A stretch of 64,000 nucleotides of DNA, taken from assembly GCA_963816155.1 (NCBI GenBank), contig CAWFJE010000001.1, positions 1-64,000 on the forward strand, given 5' to 3'. This DNA is from JAXGXJ01 sp963816155. Lineage in GTDB: Bacteria; Actinomycetota; Thermoleophilia; RBG-16-64-13. Both the position numbers and the translations under genes were made by a program. The notes beneath the pieces were generated by a model. It ran no database searches. It saw only the letters and a program-made list of their open reading frames with translations, and was not told the origin of the DNA. Positions 37,604-47,407 of this stretch are shown here, piece after piece (position 1 is the first letter of the stretch; every line of letters starts with the position of its first letter).

Positions 37604-40196
37604 ATGCAAATCGATCGTCTGACTCTGAAAGCCCAGGAGGCATTGGCAGCCGGGCAGAAACTCGCCCAAGAGCGTGGGCACGCGCAGATTGAGCCCGAAC
37701 ACCTTGCGGCGGCACTCCTCGACCAGGAGGGCGGCATCTCGCTGCCCATCCTGGAGCGCATAGGCGTCGGCGAACCGGCTTTGCGCGCCGAACTCGACAA
37801 GCGCTTGGAGTACTTCGCCACCGTCCATGGGTCTACACAACTCGGGCTCGCCCGGGAGACCCAGCAGGTGCTGGACGCCTCCCAGGCGGAAGCGGACCGC
37901 ATGAAGGACAGCTACGTCTCCACCGAGCACCTCCTCATGGCTCTGGCCGCCGACAAAGGGTGGTCGGGAGACTTGTTCAGACGCCACGGAGTCACCCGTG
38001 ACGCAGTATTCCAGGTGCTCAAGGACATCAGAGGCTCGCAGCGAGCCGAGGATCCCAACGCGGAGGAGAAGTACCAGGCGCTGGAGCGTTTCGGCCGCGA
38101 CCTCACCGATCTTGCCCGCCGGGGCAAGCTCGACCCCGTGATCGGGCGGGACGACGAAATCCGGCGCGTCATACAGGTCCTCAGCCGCAGAACCAAGAAC
38201 AACCCCGTCCTCATCGGTGAGCCGGGAGTGGGCAAGACGGCCATCGTGGAAGGACTTGCGCAACGCGTCATCAGCGGCGACGTCCCCGAAGGACTCAAGA
38301 AGAAGCGCGTCATCGCGCTCGACATCGGCTCCATGGTGGCCGGGGCCAAGTACCGAGGCGAGTTCGAGGAGAGACTGAAGGCTGTGCTCAAAGAGATCGG
38401 AGACTCAGAGGGCGAGATCATCACCTTCATCGATGAGATGCACACCATCGTTGGCGCGGGCGGCGCGGAGGGGGCTGTCGACGCATCCAACATGCTTAAG
38501 CCCATGCTCGCGCGCGGCGAACTGCGCGTGGTAGGCGCGACGACTATCGACGAATACCGCAAGTATGTGGAGAAGGATGCGGCTCTGGAGCGTCGCTTCC
38601 AGCCGGTGCTGGTAGGCGAACCCACGGTCGAGGACACCATCGCTATCCTGCGTGGTCTGAAGGAGCGCTACGAGGTGCACCACGGGGTCCGTATCCAAGA
38701 CTCGGCCTTAGTAGCGGCGGCTGTTCTCTCCCACCGCTACATCTCCGACCGCTTCCTGCCCGACAAGGCCATCGACCTCGTGGACGAGGCGGCCAGCCGG
38801 CTGCGTATCGAGATCGACTCCATGCCCATAGAGATCGACCAGGTGGAGCGGCGCACCAAACAGCTGGACATCGAGTTGCATGCCCTCAGCAAGGAGAAGG
38901 ACGCGGCCTCGCTGGAGCGCCGCAAGGCCATCGAGGCGGAACTCGCCGAGCTGCGCGAGCAATCGGCGGGCATGAAGGCACACTGGCAGGCCGAGAAAGA
39001 AGCCATCGGAAGGATCCAAGGCCTCAAGGAGCAGATCGAGAACCAGAAGATCGAAGCCGAACGAGCCGAGCGGGTGGGTGATCTGCAGAAGGCGGCGGAG
39101 TTGCGCTATGGGCGCATCCCCGAGTCGGAGCGACAGCTGGCGGCCGATAACGAGCGCCTGGGCGAACTGCAGCGCGACGTGAAGATGCTGAAGGAAGAGG
39201 TGGAGGAAGAGGACATCGCCGAGGTGGTGGCCAAGTGGACGGGCATCCCGGTCAGCAGGCTGCTGGAGGGTGAGGTGGAGAAACTCATCAACATGGAGGA
39301 GCGCCTGCACCGCCGCGTGGTCGGCCAGGAGGATGCTCTGGAGGCGGTGGCCAGCGCTATCAGGCGGGCCCGCTCCGGGTTGCAGGATCCTAACCGACCC
39401 ATCGGCAGCTTCATATTCCTGGGCCCAACCGGTGTAGGCAAGACAGAACTGGCCCGAGCCTTGGCCGAGTTCATGTTCGACGACGAGAAGGCCCTGGTCC
39501 GCGTGGACATGAGCGAGTACCAGGAGCGGCACTCGGTGGCCCGACTGATCGGCGCGCCTCCCGGCTACGTGGGCTATGAGGAGGGTGGGTACCTGACCGA
39601 AGCCGTGCGTCGCCGCCCCTACTCCGTGCTCCTCCTCGACGAGATCGAAAAGGCTCACCCGGACGTCTTCAACCTGCTGCTACAGATCCTCGACGAAGGT
39701 CGCCTCACCGACGGTCATGGGCGCACCGTCGACTTCAAGAACGCGGTCATCATCATGACCTCCAACGTGGGCAGCCAGTTCATCCTCGATCCCGACATCA
39801 CCGAGATGGAGATGGACATGCGCGTGACCGAGGTCATGCAGGCCACCTTCAAGCCCGAGTTCCTGAACCGCGTGGATGAAGTCAGTCATCTTCCACCGAC
39901 TCACCCTGGAGCACATCAAGGGTATCGTGGACATCCAATTGGAACTCCTGCGCAGGCGCCTGACCGAGCGCGCCATATCCCTCGAGGTCACGGACACCGG
40001 CAAGGAATACTTGGCCCAGCAGGGCTTCGATCCGGTCTACGGCGCGCGCCCGCTCAAGCGCCTCATCCAGAAGGAGATCCAGGACAAGATCGCCCTGGCA
40101 CTACTGAAGGGCGAGTTCCGCGACGGGGACACCATCCGCGTAGACGAACGCGGCTTGGAGTTGGTCTTCGAGAAGATCGAGGGACGGGCTACGTAG
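37604..40196 (+). CDS. clpB: Disaggregase ClpB, interrupted by a one-base frameshift
   Basis: ClpB with N-domain (MQIDRLTLKAQEALAAGQKL), first AAA+ module (Walker A GEPGVGKTA, IIT FIDEMHTIVG AGG), the coiled-coil M-domain and second AAA+ module (Walker A GPTGVGKTE, LLLDEIEKAHPDVFNL). The frame breaks at NRVDEV near 39884: removing one A restores DEVVIFHRLTLEHI and the C-terminal domain to EGRAT at 40196. About 863 residues would be normal length. The uncorrected frame runs on to 40288 as unrelated sequence. With DnaK-DnaJ-GrpE it resolubilises aggregates. A single-base error in the sequence is more likely than a true defect. Confidence 0.9.
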
Positions 40197-40331
40197 GCCA
40201 CATCCGCGGCCGAGTTCCACAGGAATCGCTGGCGATGACAGCGAGCTGGAAGTCGTCGCGATCGTCGCGGAAGTCAAGATGCGCGTAGGGCCTCCAGCGC
40301 GTTTCGACGCTGAAGATGCCTTCCGCGCCCC

Positions 40332-40680
40332 TCATGACTGGGGTTCCTCCCCGAAGACCGTGCTCCAGTCGCCCCTGGACACGTATCGTCGTTCAGCCCC
40401 GGTCTTCTGCCGCCGCCCATCACGATGAACACGCGGAGCTCGGCGGCACGCAGATAGTCGAGCAGCTCCACCATGGGTCTGTAGATCATTTCGACTTAGG
40501 GCCTGCCGAAGCGGGGGTGACGCGCAGTCTCCAACCAGGCCGACAAGCGAGCGTCGCATTCGCCTTGTGTCTCCCCGGCCGCGATCTTGAGCAGCATGCC
40601 GAGAAGTTCCGGCAGGCGTTCGTGTTTCTCGAACCCTCATTGTAGAAGATCTGCCGCGAACGCGAGGGTCTATCCGTCGC
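40332..40680 (-). pseudogene. Remnant of a HAD-family acid phosphatase
   Basis: In two frames the minus strand reads LLKIAAGETQGECDARLSAW, ARHPRFGRP, then YRPMVELLDYLRAAELRVFI and MGGG, which I recognise from HAD-type (IB) phosphatases that run ...HPRFGRG..YxPMxELLxYLRANGFxxFIVTGGG. Soon after, the reading jumps to DWSTVFGEE, which resembles the usual C-terminus, so the middle is deleted. The N-terminal nucleophile aspartate is missing. No complete frame remains. The rest of 40197-40864 shows nothing else recognisable. Confidence 0.5.
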
Positions 40681-40864
40681 CGCCCGGCCTTGTGATCCGT
40701 GACGCCCTGTGCAAGACGGGGGTGACAGCCGGCCCGAGCACGCCCGACCTTCGGCTCTGGCGGGCGGGCGCACCTTCCCCGTGCTAGGATGCCTGCAGGG
40801 CTGACAGGCAACGATGAGCCCTGCGGCGCGACTGGTGGCGGGACACTCGAACGGGAGGGTTGCG

Positions 40865-41125
40865 ATGGGGCTCTTGACGTGGATAGTCGTCGGTCTTGCG
40901 CTGGGCCTGCTCGCCCGCTTCATCACGCGGCGGCGACTGGGGCTCCTCTGGGCGCTGGTGGCCGGACTCGCGGGCGCGCTGATCGGAGGCTTCATCGGTC
41001 GTCTATTGGGCTACGGTGGGGTGATCAACGACTTCAGCATCTGGAGCCTGCTCATCGCGATCGGCGGCTCCGTGGTGGTCATTATCGTGCTGGCGATCAT
41101 CCTCCCCGGAAGAAGAAGGAAGTAG
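40865..41125 (+). CDS. GlsB/YeaQ-family small membrane protein
   Basis: 86 residues with MGLLTWIVVGLALGLLARFI, then two Gly-rich helices (WALVAGLAGALIGGFIGRLL) and a last helix ending PGRRRK. This three-helix Gly-rich pattern is the GlsB/YeaQ/YmgE transglycosylase-associated family, of unknown biochemical role and often stress induced. ATG 40865 is preferred to the upstream ATG at 40814 because GGGAGGG lies just before it. The next ~120 bases up to the methyltransferase hold CTGCAGCCC repeats and the probable displaced start of that gene. Confidence 0.75.
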   Translation: MGLLTWIVVGLALGLLARFITRRRLGLLWALVAGLAGALIGGFIGRLLGYGGVINDFSIWSLLIAIGGSVVVIIVLAIILPGRRRK

Positions 41126-41247
41126 CCCCTGCAGCCCCTGCAGCCCTCGCAGCCGCCTCGTAGCACCATGGACAGTCCTGGGCGACCACGACAAAGGGGA
41201 CATCCTCGAGCTGCCCATCCTAAACCCTCGCCTTCGGCGGCAAAGGA

Positions 41248-42669
41248 TTGGCCAAGTCGAATGACTTCGTCATCTTCGTCACCGGAGCAGTGCCCGGGGA
41301 CCTGGCCAAGGTGGTCCTCACCAAGGTCAAGAAGCGCTACGCCGAGGCCCGGGTCGTCGAGATCATCACCCCGTCCCCGGACCGCACCCCCGCCCGGTGC
41401 TCGATGTTCGGGCGATGCGGTGGTTGCGTGTGGCAGGACCTGGACTACCGCGTCCAACTGGACTACAAGACCCGACAGGTCCGCGAATCACTGGAACACC
41501 TCGGCGGACTGAGCGGATTCGAGTTGCGTCCCGCTCTGGGAATGGCGTGTCCCTGGCGCTATCGAAACCGTGCCGACTTCTCAATAGGCACGAACGAGGA
41601 TGGGGCGATCGTAGGGTTCAGACCGCCCGGCCGCTGGGATGTAGTGCTCCCCCTCTCTGAGTGCCACCTTCTGGACTCGGGGACAGAAGCCGTAAGGGCC
41701 ACAGTCGAAGAGTGGCTCCGCGCTCATTCGCTACATGGCTGGGACCCGCGCACGAATGCCGGCTACGCCCGCCACCTGCTCGTCCGCACCGCCCAACTTG
41801 GGCGCGAGATGCTCGTCAGTCTTGTGACGGCCCCCGGCGAACTGCCGGACGCTTCCGGTCTGGTGTCGTCGCTGCGCTCCGCCCATCCGGAAATCGTCGG
41901 CATCAACCACGCCGTGAACGAAGGCCGAGCGGAACTCAGCTCCGGTCTGGGTGGCCGTACCCTGTGGGGGCGGCCCTTCCTCTACGAGAAACTGGCCGGC
42001 ATCACTCTGAAGATATCTCTCGACGCTTTCTTCCAGACCAACACCGTCATGGCACATGCCCTCTACGAGCTGGTGGCGCGGGAAGTGTTCGCCCCTCCGG
42101 GGCCGTCCGAGCGGACACAGGCGCCAAGGCCAGGTGCGTCACGTCCGGCTACGGAAGTGACGGGGCCGGTCATCTGGGACCTCTACTCCGGCGTCGGCTC
42201 TATCGGCCTTTCACTGGCGGGGCGAGCAAGCGGATTGCTGGGTATCGAGGCGGTACCGATGGCTGTAGCTGACGCCCAGGAGAACGCCCGTCTGATCGGC
42301 ATCGAAAACGCCTTCTTCCTCGAGGGCGACGTCCGCCGAGTCTTGCGCGAGGTGGCTCAGGGGATATGCGTACTGCCCGAAGGCCTGGAGCGACCCGATG
42401 TCGTGGTGGTCGACCCCCCGCGGGCCGGCCTGCACCAGAGAGTGGTCACGCGCATCGGAGAACTGGGGGCGCCGAGGATCGTGTACGTGTCCTGTAACCC
42501 TTCGACCATGGCGCCCAATGTCGCCCAACTGCAGGAGCACGGCTATCGACTTGTCCACGTCACACCGGTGGATATGTTCCCTCACACTCCTCACGTGGAA
42601 GCCGTCGGCCTGCTGATACGCGAGCAGCCCCCGGCTGGAGGTCCCGTGATCGCGCCCAGCGAGGAGTAG
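41248..42669 (+). CDS. RlmD/TrmA-family RNA (uracil-5-)-methyltransferase with Fe-S motif
   Basis: 473 residues from TTG 41248. An Fe-S site is suggested by CSMFGRCGGC (C-x5-C-x2-C) and a later SECHLL cysteine. The methyltransferase half has WDLYSGVGSIGLSLAG (SAM loop), VVVDPPRAGLHQRV and the catalytic cysteine in YVSCNPSTMAPN. It methylates uridine in 23S rRNA or tRNA. The normal N-terminal TRAM segment is visible just upstream in another frame (KGDILELPI at ~41195, then LAFGGKGLAKSNDF), so one extra C near 41224 has probably displaced the true start. Confidence 0.88.
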   Translation: MAKSNDFVIFVTGAVPGDLAKVVLTKVKKRYAEARVVEIITPSPDRTPARCSMFGRCGGCVWQDLDYRVQLDYKTRQVRESLEHLGGLSGFELRPALGMACPWRYRNRADFSIGTNEDGAIVGFRPPGRWDVVLPLSECHLLDSGTEAVRATVEEWLRAHSLHGWDPRTNAGYARHLLVRTAQLGREMLVSLVTAPGELPDASGLVSSLRSAHPEIVGINHAVNEGRAELSSGLGGRTLWGRPFLYEKLAGITLKISLDAFFQTNTVMAHALYELVAREVFAPPGPSERTQAPRPGASRPATEVTGPVIWDLYSGVGSIGLSLAGRASGLLGIEAVPMAVADAQENARLIGIENAFFLEGDVRRVLREVAQGICVLPEGLERPDVVVVDPPRAGLHQRVVTRIGELGAPRIVYVSCNPSTMAPNVAQLQEHGYRLVHVTPVDMFPHTPHVEAVGLLIREQPPAGGPVIAPSEE

Positions 42670-42722
42670 CGGTCGTAGCCGGCGCAGGTCGGCTGTCGCG
42701 CCAGGTGTGGGCTACCAGACTG

Positions 42723-43259
42723 CTAATGGTTGCGGTCGCCTTCGGAATCGCCGGTCTTGTCTGCTTTGCTGAGATCCTCCAAGGAGCACTCGTAGACCTT
42801 GGTTATGCCCCCCAGGCTGACCAATTCTTCGCTCACGAGCGACACCGCGGCCTCGTCGACCACGATGGCGACCGCTGCCCGGCCCGAACAGAGTCGATCC
42901 GTAAGTTCAACCAGATCTCCCTCATGCATCCCCAGACCTTTGTGGATCAGGCCTCCTCCGGCTCCGCCCACGAGGGCACCGACCGCCATCCCGCCCAGCA
43001 GGCCGATGCCGGCGGTCAGGACGCCGACAAGGCCTCCGATGACAAGTCCCAACCCCGCTCCGGATCGGGCGTCGCGCCTACCCACCCGGTGGACCTTGAT
43101 CTCCCTGTCTTCTCCCGCCGTCAGGACCCCCATGGCACCGAACTTGACGTCGTCAACGTCGGTGTTCATCTTCTCCCACTTCTTCAGCCATTCGACGGCC
43201 TCCATGGCCGCCGCCTCGTTCTCGAAGACCGTGATGACAAGGTGCCTGTGCTCGGCCAT
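42723..43259 (-). CDS. DUF1269-type glycine-zipper protein
   Basis: 178 residues: a soluble alpha/beta N-terminus (HRHLVITVFENEAAAMEAV, VKFGAMGVLTAGEDREIKVH), a central Gly-zipper membrane-like stretch (GAGLGLVIGGLVGVLTAGIG LL), and an alpha/beta C-terminus ending in an acidic tail. It matches the DUF1269 layout. The function is not known. It is the last gene of the minus-strand run below the uracil-glycosylase-like gene and is convergent with the methyltransferase, with a 53-base gap. Confidence 0.7.
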   Translation of the reverse strand: MAEHRHLVITVFENEAAAMEAVEWLKKWEKMNTDVDDVKFGAMGVLTAGEDREIKVHRVGRRDARSGAGLGLVIGGLVGVLTAGIGLLGGMAVGALVGGAGGGLIHKGLGMHEGDLVELTDRLCSGRAAVAIVVDEAAVSLVSEELVSLGGITKVYECSLEDLSKADKTGDSEGDRNH

Positions 43260-43360
43260 GTGTGTTCTCCCCAGATGGAGCGGTGGGTCGAAGTCCTCAG
43301 GTCCAGTCTACCCGCCGGCCGACAAGCCTATGTATGAGTCGTCGGAGGCGGGGGTCTGGA

Positions 43361-43431
43361 AGGCTGCTGAACAATGACGTTTCGCCGCATGAGTGCGCCG
43401 GCCGCGGGCGAGACAAGGAAGCAGGAAGCGC
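43361..43431. repeat. Second copy (half) of the dispersed repeat
   Basis: AGGCTGCTGAACAATGACG followed by about 50 more bases closely matching the reverse complement of 20841-20913. It lacks the central hairpin half. It lies between the DUF1269 gene start and the stop of the uracil-glycosylase-like gene, and its edge meets that gene's TAG stop. Confidence 0.7.
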
Positions 43432-44051
43432 TAGTAGGGTGGCTCGTCCCGGAACCACTCGCCTAGGTTCCGGAATGACTTCCAGAACTCGCTCTTGGCG
43501 CGTTCCTCGTCGAGAGCGCCGTCGATGTCGGGCGTGACCAAAGCCTTGCAGAAGGGAGTCAGATCCTGGAGAGCGCCGGGGTCCCATTCCACCGCGCGCA
43601 TGCCCGCGACGCGTTCCCGGTTGACGGCATCGAGCGTCTTTCGCCCCATGATCACCACAAGGCGCGGCTGCGTGATGTGGAACTCCTCCAGCCAATACAC
43701 GGGGCAGTTCCGGCACCCTTCCGCGATCTCGACATCGTGGCACTTGATCAGATTGGTGCCGTACACGACCAGTGGGTTGACCCCGAGGCGCTCCATGCTC
43801 TTGAGCACGGCCGTCCCGGACCGGCCAAAGAAGGCGACACCCTCCGTGACTTCCAGATAGTGAGGCTGGTACTTGAGGAGGAATATGTCGGCCAAGGGGT
43901 GTCCCGAGCCTACCGTGGGGAGAAAGTCGCCCCGCGCGCACCTACGGCACTGAGCCACACGATGATTGAGCTCGTTGCTCTCGGCGATCGCGCGCTCTTC
44001 GAGCTTTCGATAGATCTCGTTGGCTTCGCCAAGAGGCGGAAGGTCTTTCAC
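43431..44051 (-). CDS. Uracil-DNA glycosylase superfamily protein, atypical motif
   Basis: 206 residues from GTG 44051. The fold signatures are present: CRRCARGDFLPTVGSG with the cysteine pair used for the 4Fe-4S cluster in family 4/5 UDGs, VAFFGRSGTAVLKSMERLGV, NLIKCHDVEIAEGCRNCPV with further cysteines, and VVIMGRKTLDAV. The usual catalytic GEAPG motif is replaced by LLKYQPHYLEVTEG. It may act on another lesion, or not be a glycosylase. The final codon abuts the repeat copy. The 171 bases upstream (44052-44222) show nothing recognisable. Confidence 0.65.
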   Translation of the reverse strand: MKDLPPLGEANEIYRKLEERAIAESNELNHRVAQCRRCARGDFLPTVGSGHPLADIFLLKYQPHYLEVTEGVAFFGRSGTAVLKSMERLGVNPLVVYGTNLIKCHDVEIAEGCRNCPVYWLEEFHITQPRLVVIMGRKTLDAVNRERVAGMRAVEWDPGALQDLTPFCKALVTPDIDGALDEERAKSEFWKSFRNLGEWFRDEPPY

Positions 44052-44222
44052 GAATTCGCTCAGATCGAGTCCCGTTTCTGTGGATGTGTCCCCCCCGCCG
44101 ACGTGCGGGTAGAGACTATATTGGCCGGAGGCAGACGAAATCCTGCGGGCCGCGCAGCCGATACACAGCTTTCCGGGCGCGCGGGTCGACTCATCTGTGG
44201 CCCGGACCCGAGCGTGGTGCGA

Positions 44223-46259
44223 CTACGCTTCGGGAAGGACCCGGTCCAGGGTCGTGTGCAGCCACTTGAGCGACTGCAGATAGAGAAGGCTCTTCCGCCT
44301 GGTGATGATGTCGGCCTCCCACAGGGCGGCAAGGAAGCTCTGGGCGTCGGTGAAACGCGGCATGCGCAGCATCGCGGTCCCCAGGGCCTGCAGCACGTGC
44401 GCGTCACTGCCCGCTCCCGCCACGATGTTGTACTTGGCGGCAAAGCGCTCTGCACTGAGATTGAACGAGGAGAGAGCCACCTTGGCGTTGTAGATCTCCA
44501 TGACATCGATGCGATGCAGGTTGTCGACCAGCGTCCGGTAGGAGGGTGTCGTGCGGAGGGCATCGAAGGGATGGGGGACATAGACCAGTCCGCCCTGTTC
44601 CTTGATGAGGGACAACGTCTTGTCGAAGCTGAGCCCTTTCGGTATCCACTCCTTGAGGAAGAGGCCGATGACTTCGCCTTCGGACGTCTTGACCTCCTCG
44701 GCCACGATCACGAAGGGATTGCCCTCCGCCAGCTCGCGCGCCCGGAAAGCTCCCTCGATCTGGTTGTGATCGGCGATCGCGATGGCGCCCAGGCCGATCT
44801 CACGAGCGGTGGCGATGATGGACTCGACTGTGCTCACGCAATCCTTCGAGTAGTCGGAGTGCATATGCAGGTCGGCGTAGATCCAGTCCGAGCGCGCAGG
44901 ACCGGGAACGAGAGCGCGTGCCCTCCTGCGGATCGACTCCTGCCCGATGCCACGCACGTGCATGGAGCGACCGGCGACAGGCGTGCGCGTGCCCTGCCGC
45001 CAGTCGGTCGGGGCGATGGTCGCGTGATAGATATGCACCAGACGCGATGCGACGTGGGTCATGGTAGAGACGTCCGACCGGGGCGGGGCGACGGACGTCT
45101 CCGCTCCCGTATCCAGACGGAGCAACGTCTTGGCGATGGCGTCGCTCAACGAAGCAGAATCACCGGGGGAGTACAGAGAGCCGGCGGCTCCCGCGGAGAG
45201 GTGTTCTTGCGCGGGCGGAAGGTCCGGAGCGATGACCGGGCATCCGACAACGGCCGCCTCCGCCAACGATGTGCACAGCCACTCGCCTCCCAGATAGGGA
45301 AGAACGGACACGTCGGCCTTCCGGTAGAGTCCCGCGAGTTCCTCATCGGTCCGGAACTCGTGCAGACTGATGCGCGTTCGCAGTCGTCGCGGAACGGCAC
45401 GTGGAAGCCAGCGCTCCGCGGAAGGACCGTGAAGGGCTACGATCAGCCGATCGAGGCCGGAAGGCCACTCGGTGAGAAGAGCGCGCACAAGTGCTCTGTA
45501 GGAGCGACGCGCGTCGCCTCTATAGACGTGTAGGGCCACTCGTCCACCGCCCTCGACAGCTCTGCCCACGGGCCGCGGCGGACCGTCCGCCGGCGCTGAC
45601 AGCGTCGTGCCACAGGAGAGCACTTCATACGCGCCGGGGAAGAGGTCCTCCATCATCCGCCGGCCATGCTCGTGAACGACCACACGGGCGTCGAGACGCA
45701 GGAAGAAACGCTCCAGCACGGCCTGGCCCAGTTCGTAGGCCGCCGCTCCAACCGGGGTGAGATGGAAGCTGCCCACCACGGGACTGCGCGCCTCCCGCAG
45801 GGCCGTGAAACTGAGAGAGGGCGCCAAGGGCTCATGCACGTGTACCAAGTCGAAAAGCCCGCCGATCATGAGCTTCTCCAGCCGAGAGGTGACGTCCACG
45901 GGCAGACCGAGACTGGCGACACTCCCGTTCAGTCGTACGGGAAAGCTGAAACCCACCGGCACTACGGGGACCCCCGCCTCGGGTCCGAGTCCGTTCGCAT
46001 CCGAGCAGGGCAGGAGAAGGTCGGCCGCGGGGCCGCCGGAACGGTAGTCCTCCAGGAGTGTGAGCACTTGGCCGCGTGCACGATGGAAGAGGGCTTTGAC
46101 ACGCGCCGCGTCACCGTCATCATCCGACGAGGCCACCACGACAGGGTAATGGCCCATGCGCCTGAGCTCGCTCGCCAAACCGGCGACGTGGCAGTTGACG
46201 GCAGTGGGGACGCTCCACGAGAAGGGCGTCACTAGGGCTATGTGCAGACCCGCGTCCAT
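44223..46259 (-). CDS. GT4 glycosyltransferase fused to PHP-domain phosphoesterase
   Basis: 678 residues. Residues 1 to ~420 are GT-B/GT4 (IALVTPFSWSVPTAVNCHV, DLVHVHEPLAPSLSF, VSVLPYLGGEWLCTSLAEAA, GCPVIAPDLPP), PimA-like in its opening loop. Residues ~465-650 are a PHP domain with the full metal set: DLHMHSDYSKD, IAIADHNQIEG, VIVAEEVKTSEG, YVPHPFD and AGAGSDAH. PHP domains hydrolyse phosphomonoesters or similar. The upstream neighbours are ino1 and a phosphatidyltransferase, so a role in inositol-phospholipid glycosylation is suggested, with the PHP part removing a phosphate. This is inference from context. Confidence 0.85.
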   Translation of the reverse strand: MDAGLHIALVTPFSWSVPTAVNCHVAGLASELRRMGHYPVVVASSDDDGDAARVKALFHRARGQVLTLLEDYRSGGPAADLLLPCSDANGLGPEAGVPVVPVGFSFPVRLNGSVASLGLPVDVTSRLEKLMIGGLFDLVHVHEPLAPSLSFTALREARSPVVGSFHLTPVGAAAYELGQAVLERFFLRLDARVVVHEHGRRMMEDLFPGAYEVLSCGTTLSAPADGPPRPVGRAVEGGGRVALHVYRGDARRSYRALVRALLTEWPSGLDRLIVALHGPSAERWLPRAVPRRLRTRISLHEFRTDEELAGLYRKADVSVLPYLGGEWLCTSLAEAAVVGCPVIAPDLPPAQEHLSAGAAGSLYSPGDSASLSDAIAKTLLRLDTGAETSVAPPRSDVSTMTHVASRLVHIYHATIAPTDWRQGTRTPVAGRSMHVRGIGQESIRRRARALVPGPARSDWIYADLHMHSDYSKDCVSTVESIIATAREIGLGAIAIADHNQIEGAFRARELAEGNPFVIVAEEVKTSEGEVIGLFLKEWIPKGLSFDKTLSLIKEQGGLVYVPHPFDALRTTPSYRTLVDNLHRIDVMEIYNAKVALSSFNLSAERFAAKYNIVAGAGSDAHVLQALGTAMLRMPRFTDAQSFLAALWEADIITRRKSLLYLQSLKWLHTTLDRVLPEA

Positions 46260-46268
46260 CGCCCGGAT

Positions 46269-46308
46269 GGCTGGGGCGCGAGCGGCACCCGCCGCTCGCG
46301 CCCCAGCC
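46269..46308. other. GC hairpin between ino1 and the GT4-PHP gene
   Basis: Eighteen-base perfect arms with a 4-base loop (ACCC), 14 bases after the ino1 stop and 10 before the next ATG. There is no U-run. Strong enough to slow transcription or cap the ino1 mRNA. Confidence 0.55.
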
Positions 46309-46321
46309 CGCAGACTATCGG

Positions 46322-47407
46322 CTATTCACAAAGAGGCTCGTTGGCGATGAAGGCCTCAGTCTTCCGCCGAGCGTCTTCATCGCTGTACTGGATGGGCGGA
46401 GACTTCATGAAGTAGGAGGAGGGGTCGTACAGAGCACCCGACACGCCCCGATCGAGGGCCAGCTTGACGCAGCGTACCGCGTCGATGACGATGCCGGCCG
46501 AGTTGGGCGAATCGACCACCTCGAGCTTCAGCTCGATGTTCAGAGGAACGTCGCCAAACGTGCGGCCTTCCATGCGGATATAGGCCCACTTGCGATCGTC
46601 CAGCCACTCCACATAGTCAGACGGACCGATGTGGATGTTCTTCTTGCCCATGTCGTAGTCGAGCTGCGACGTGACCGAGTTGGTCTTGGAGATCTTCTTG
46701 CTCTCCAGGCGCTCCCGCTCGAGCATGTTCAGGAAGTCGGTGTTGCCTCCGACGTTGAGCTGCGAGGTCCGCTCCAGACGCACACCGCGCTCGCGCATGA
46801 GGCGGGTGAGCACCCGATGCACGATGGTCGCACCCACCTGCGACTTGATGTCGTCGCCGATGACGGGAAGGCCGCGCTCCGCGAAGCGCTCCTGCCAGTA
46901 ATTCTCCCGGGCGATGAAAACGGGGATGCAGTTGACCATACCGCAGCCGGCTTCAAGGATCTGTTCCACGTACCACTTGGTCGCCATCTCGCTGCCCACA
47001 GGCAGATAGTTCACGACCACGTCTGTCTTGGTCTCCTTGAGAATGCTGACCACGTCGTCGGTGGGACCGGGTGCCTTCTCGATGACTTCAGACAGGTATT
47101 TACCCAGCCCGTCGTGGGTCATGCCCCGATAGACCTTCACGCCCATCTCCGGTACATCACAGAACTTGACCGTGCAGTTCTTGCCTCCGTCGATGGCCTG
47201 GGAGAGGTCTTTGCCCACCTTGGTCTTATCCACATCGAAGGCGCAGGTGAACTCGATATCGGAGATGTGATATCCGCCGAGGTTCACGTGCATCAGGCCG
47301 GGGACGAATTCGTCCGCCTTCGCATTCCGGTAGTATTCCACCCCCTGGATGAAGGACGAGGCACAGTTCCCCACCCCGATGATGGCTACCCTCACTTTAT
47401 CGCTCAA
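46322..47407 (-). CDS. ino1: Inositol-3-phosphate synthase
   Basis: 361 residues from TTG 47407 preceded by GGGAGGATTCG. The NAD-binding N-terminus reads VRVAIIGVGNCASSFIQGV, followed by LPVGSEMATKWYVEQ, CIPVFIARE, GLPVIGDDIKSQVGAT and NVGGNTDFLNM, all Ino1 signatures of the actinobacterial/archaeal type. It isomerises glucose-6-phosphate to myo-inositol-3-phosphate. Its start overlaps the end of the phosphatidyltransferase gene by 11 bases, so both products are made together and feed one pathway. Confidence 0.95.
   Translation of the reverse strand: MSDKVRVAIIGVGNCASSFIQGVEYYRNAKADEFVPGLMHVNLGGYHISDIEFTCAFDVDKTKVGKDLSQAIDGGKNCTVKFCDVPEMGVKVYRGMTHDGLGKYLSEVIEKAPGPTDDVVSILKETKTDVVVNYLPVGSEMATKWYVEQILEAGCGMVNCIPVFIARENYWQERFAERGLPVIGDDIKSQVGATIVHRVLTRLMRERGVRLERTSQLNVGGNTDFLNMLERERLESKKISKTNSVTSQLDYDMGKKNIHIGPSDYVEWLDDRKWAYIRMEGRTFGDVPLNIELKLEVVDSPNSAGIVIDAVRCVKLALDRGVSGALYDPSSYFMKSPPIQYSDEDARRKTEAFIANEPLCE

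Noticed and set aside
43677..45533. 618-codon plus-strand frame over the uracil-glycosylase-like and GT4-PHP genes
   Set aside because: Crosses two well-supported minus-strand genes and has no family motifs.
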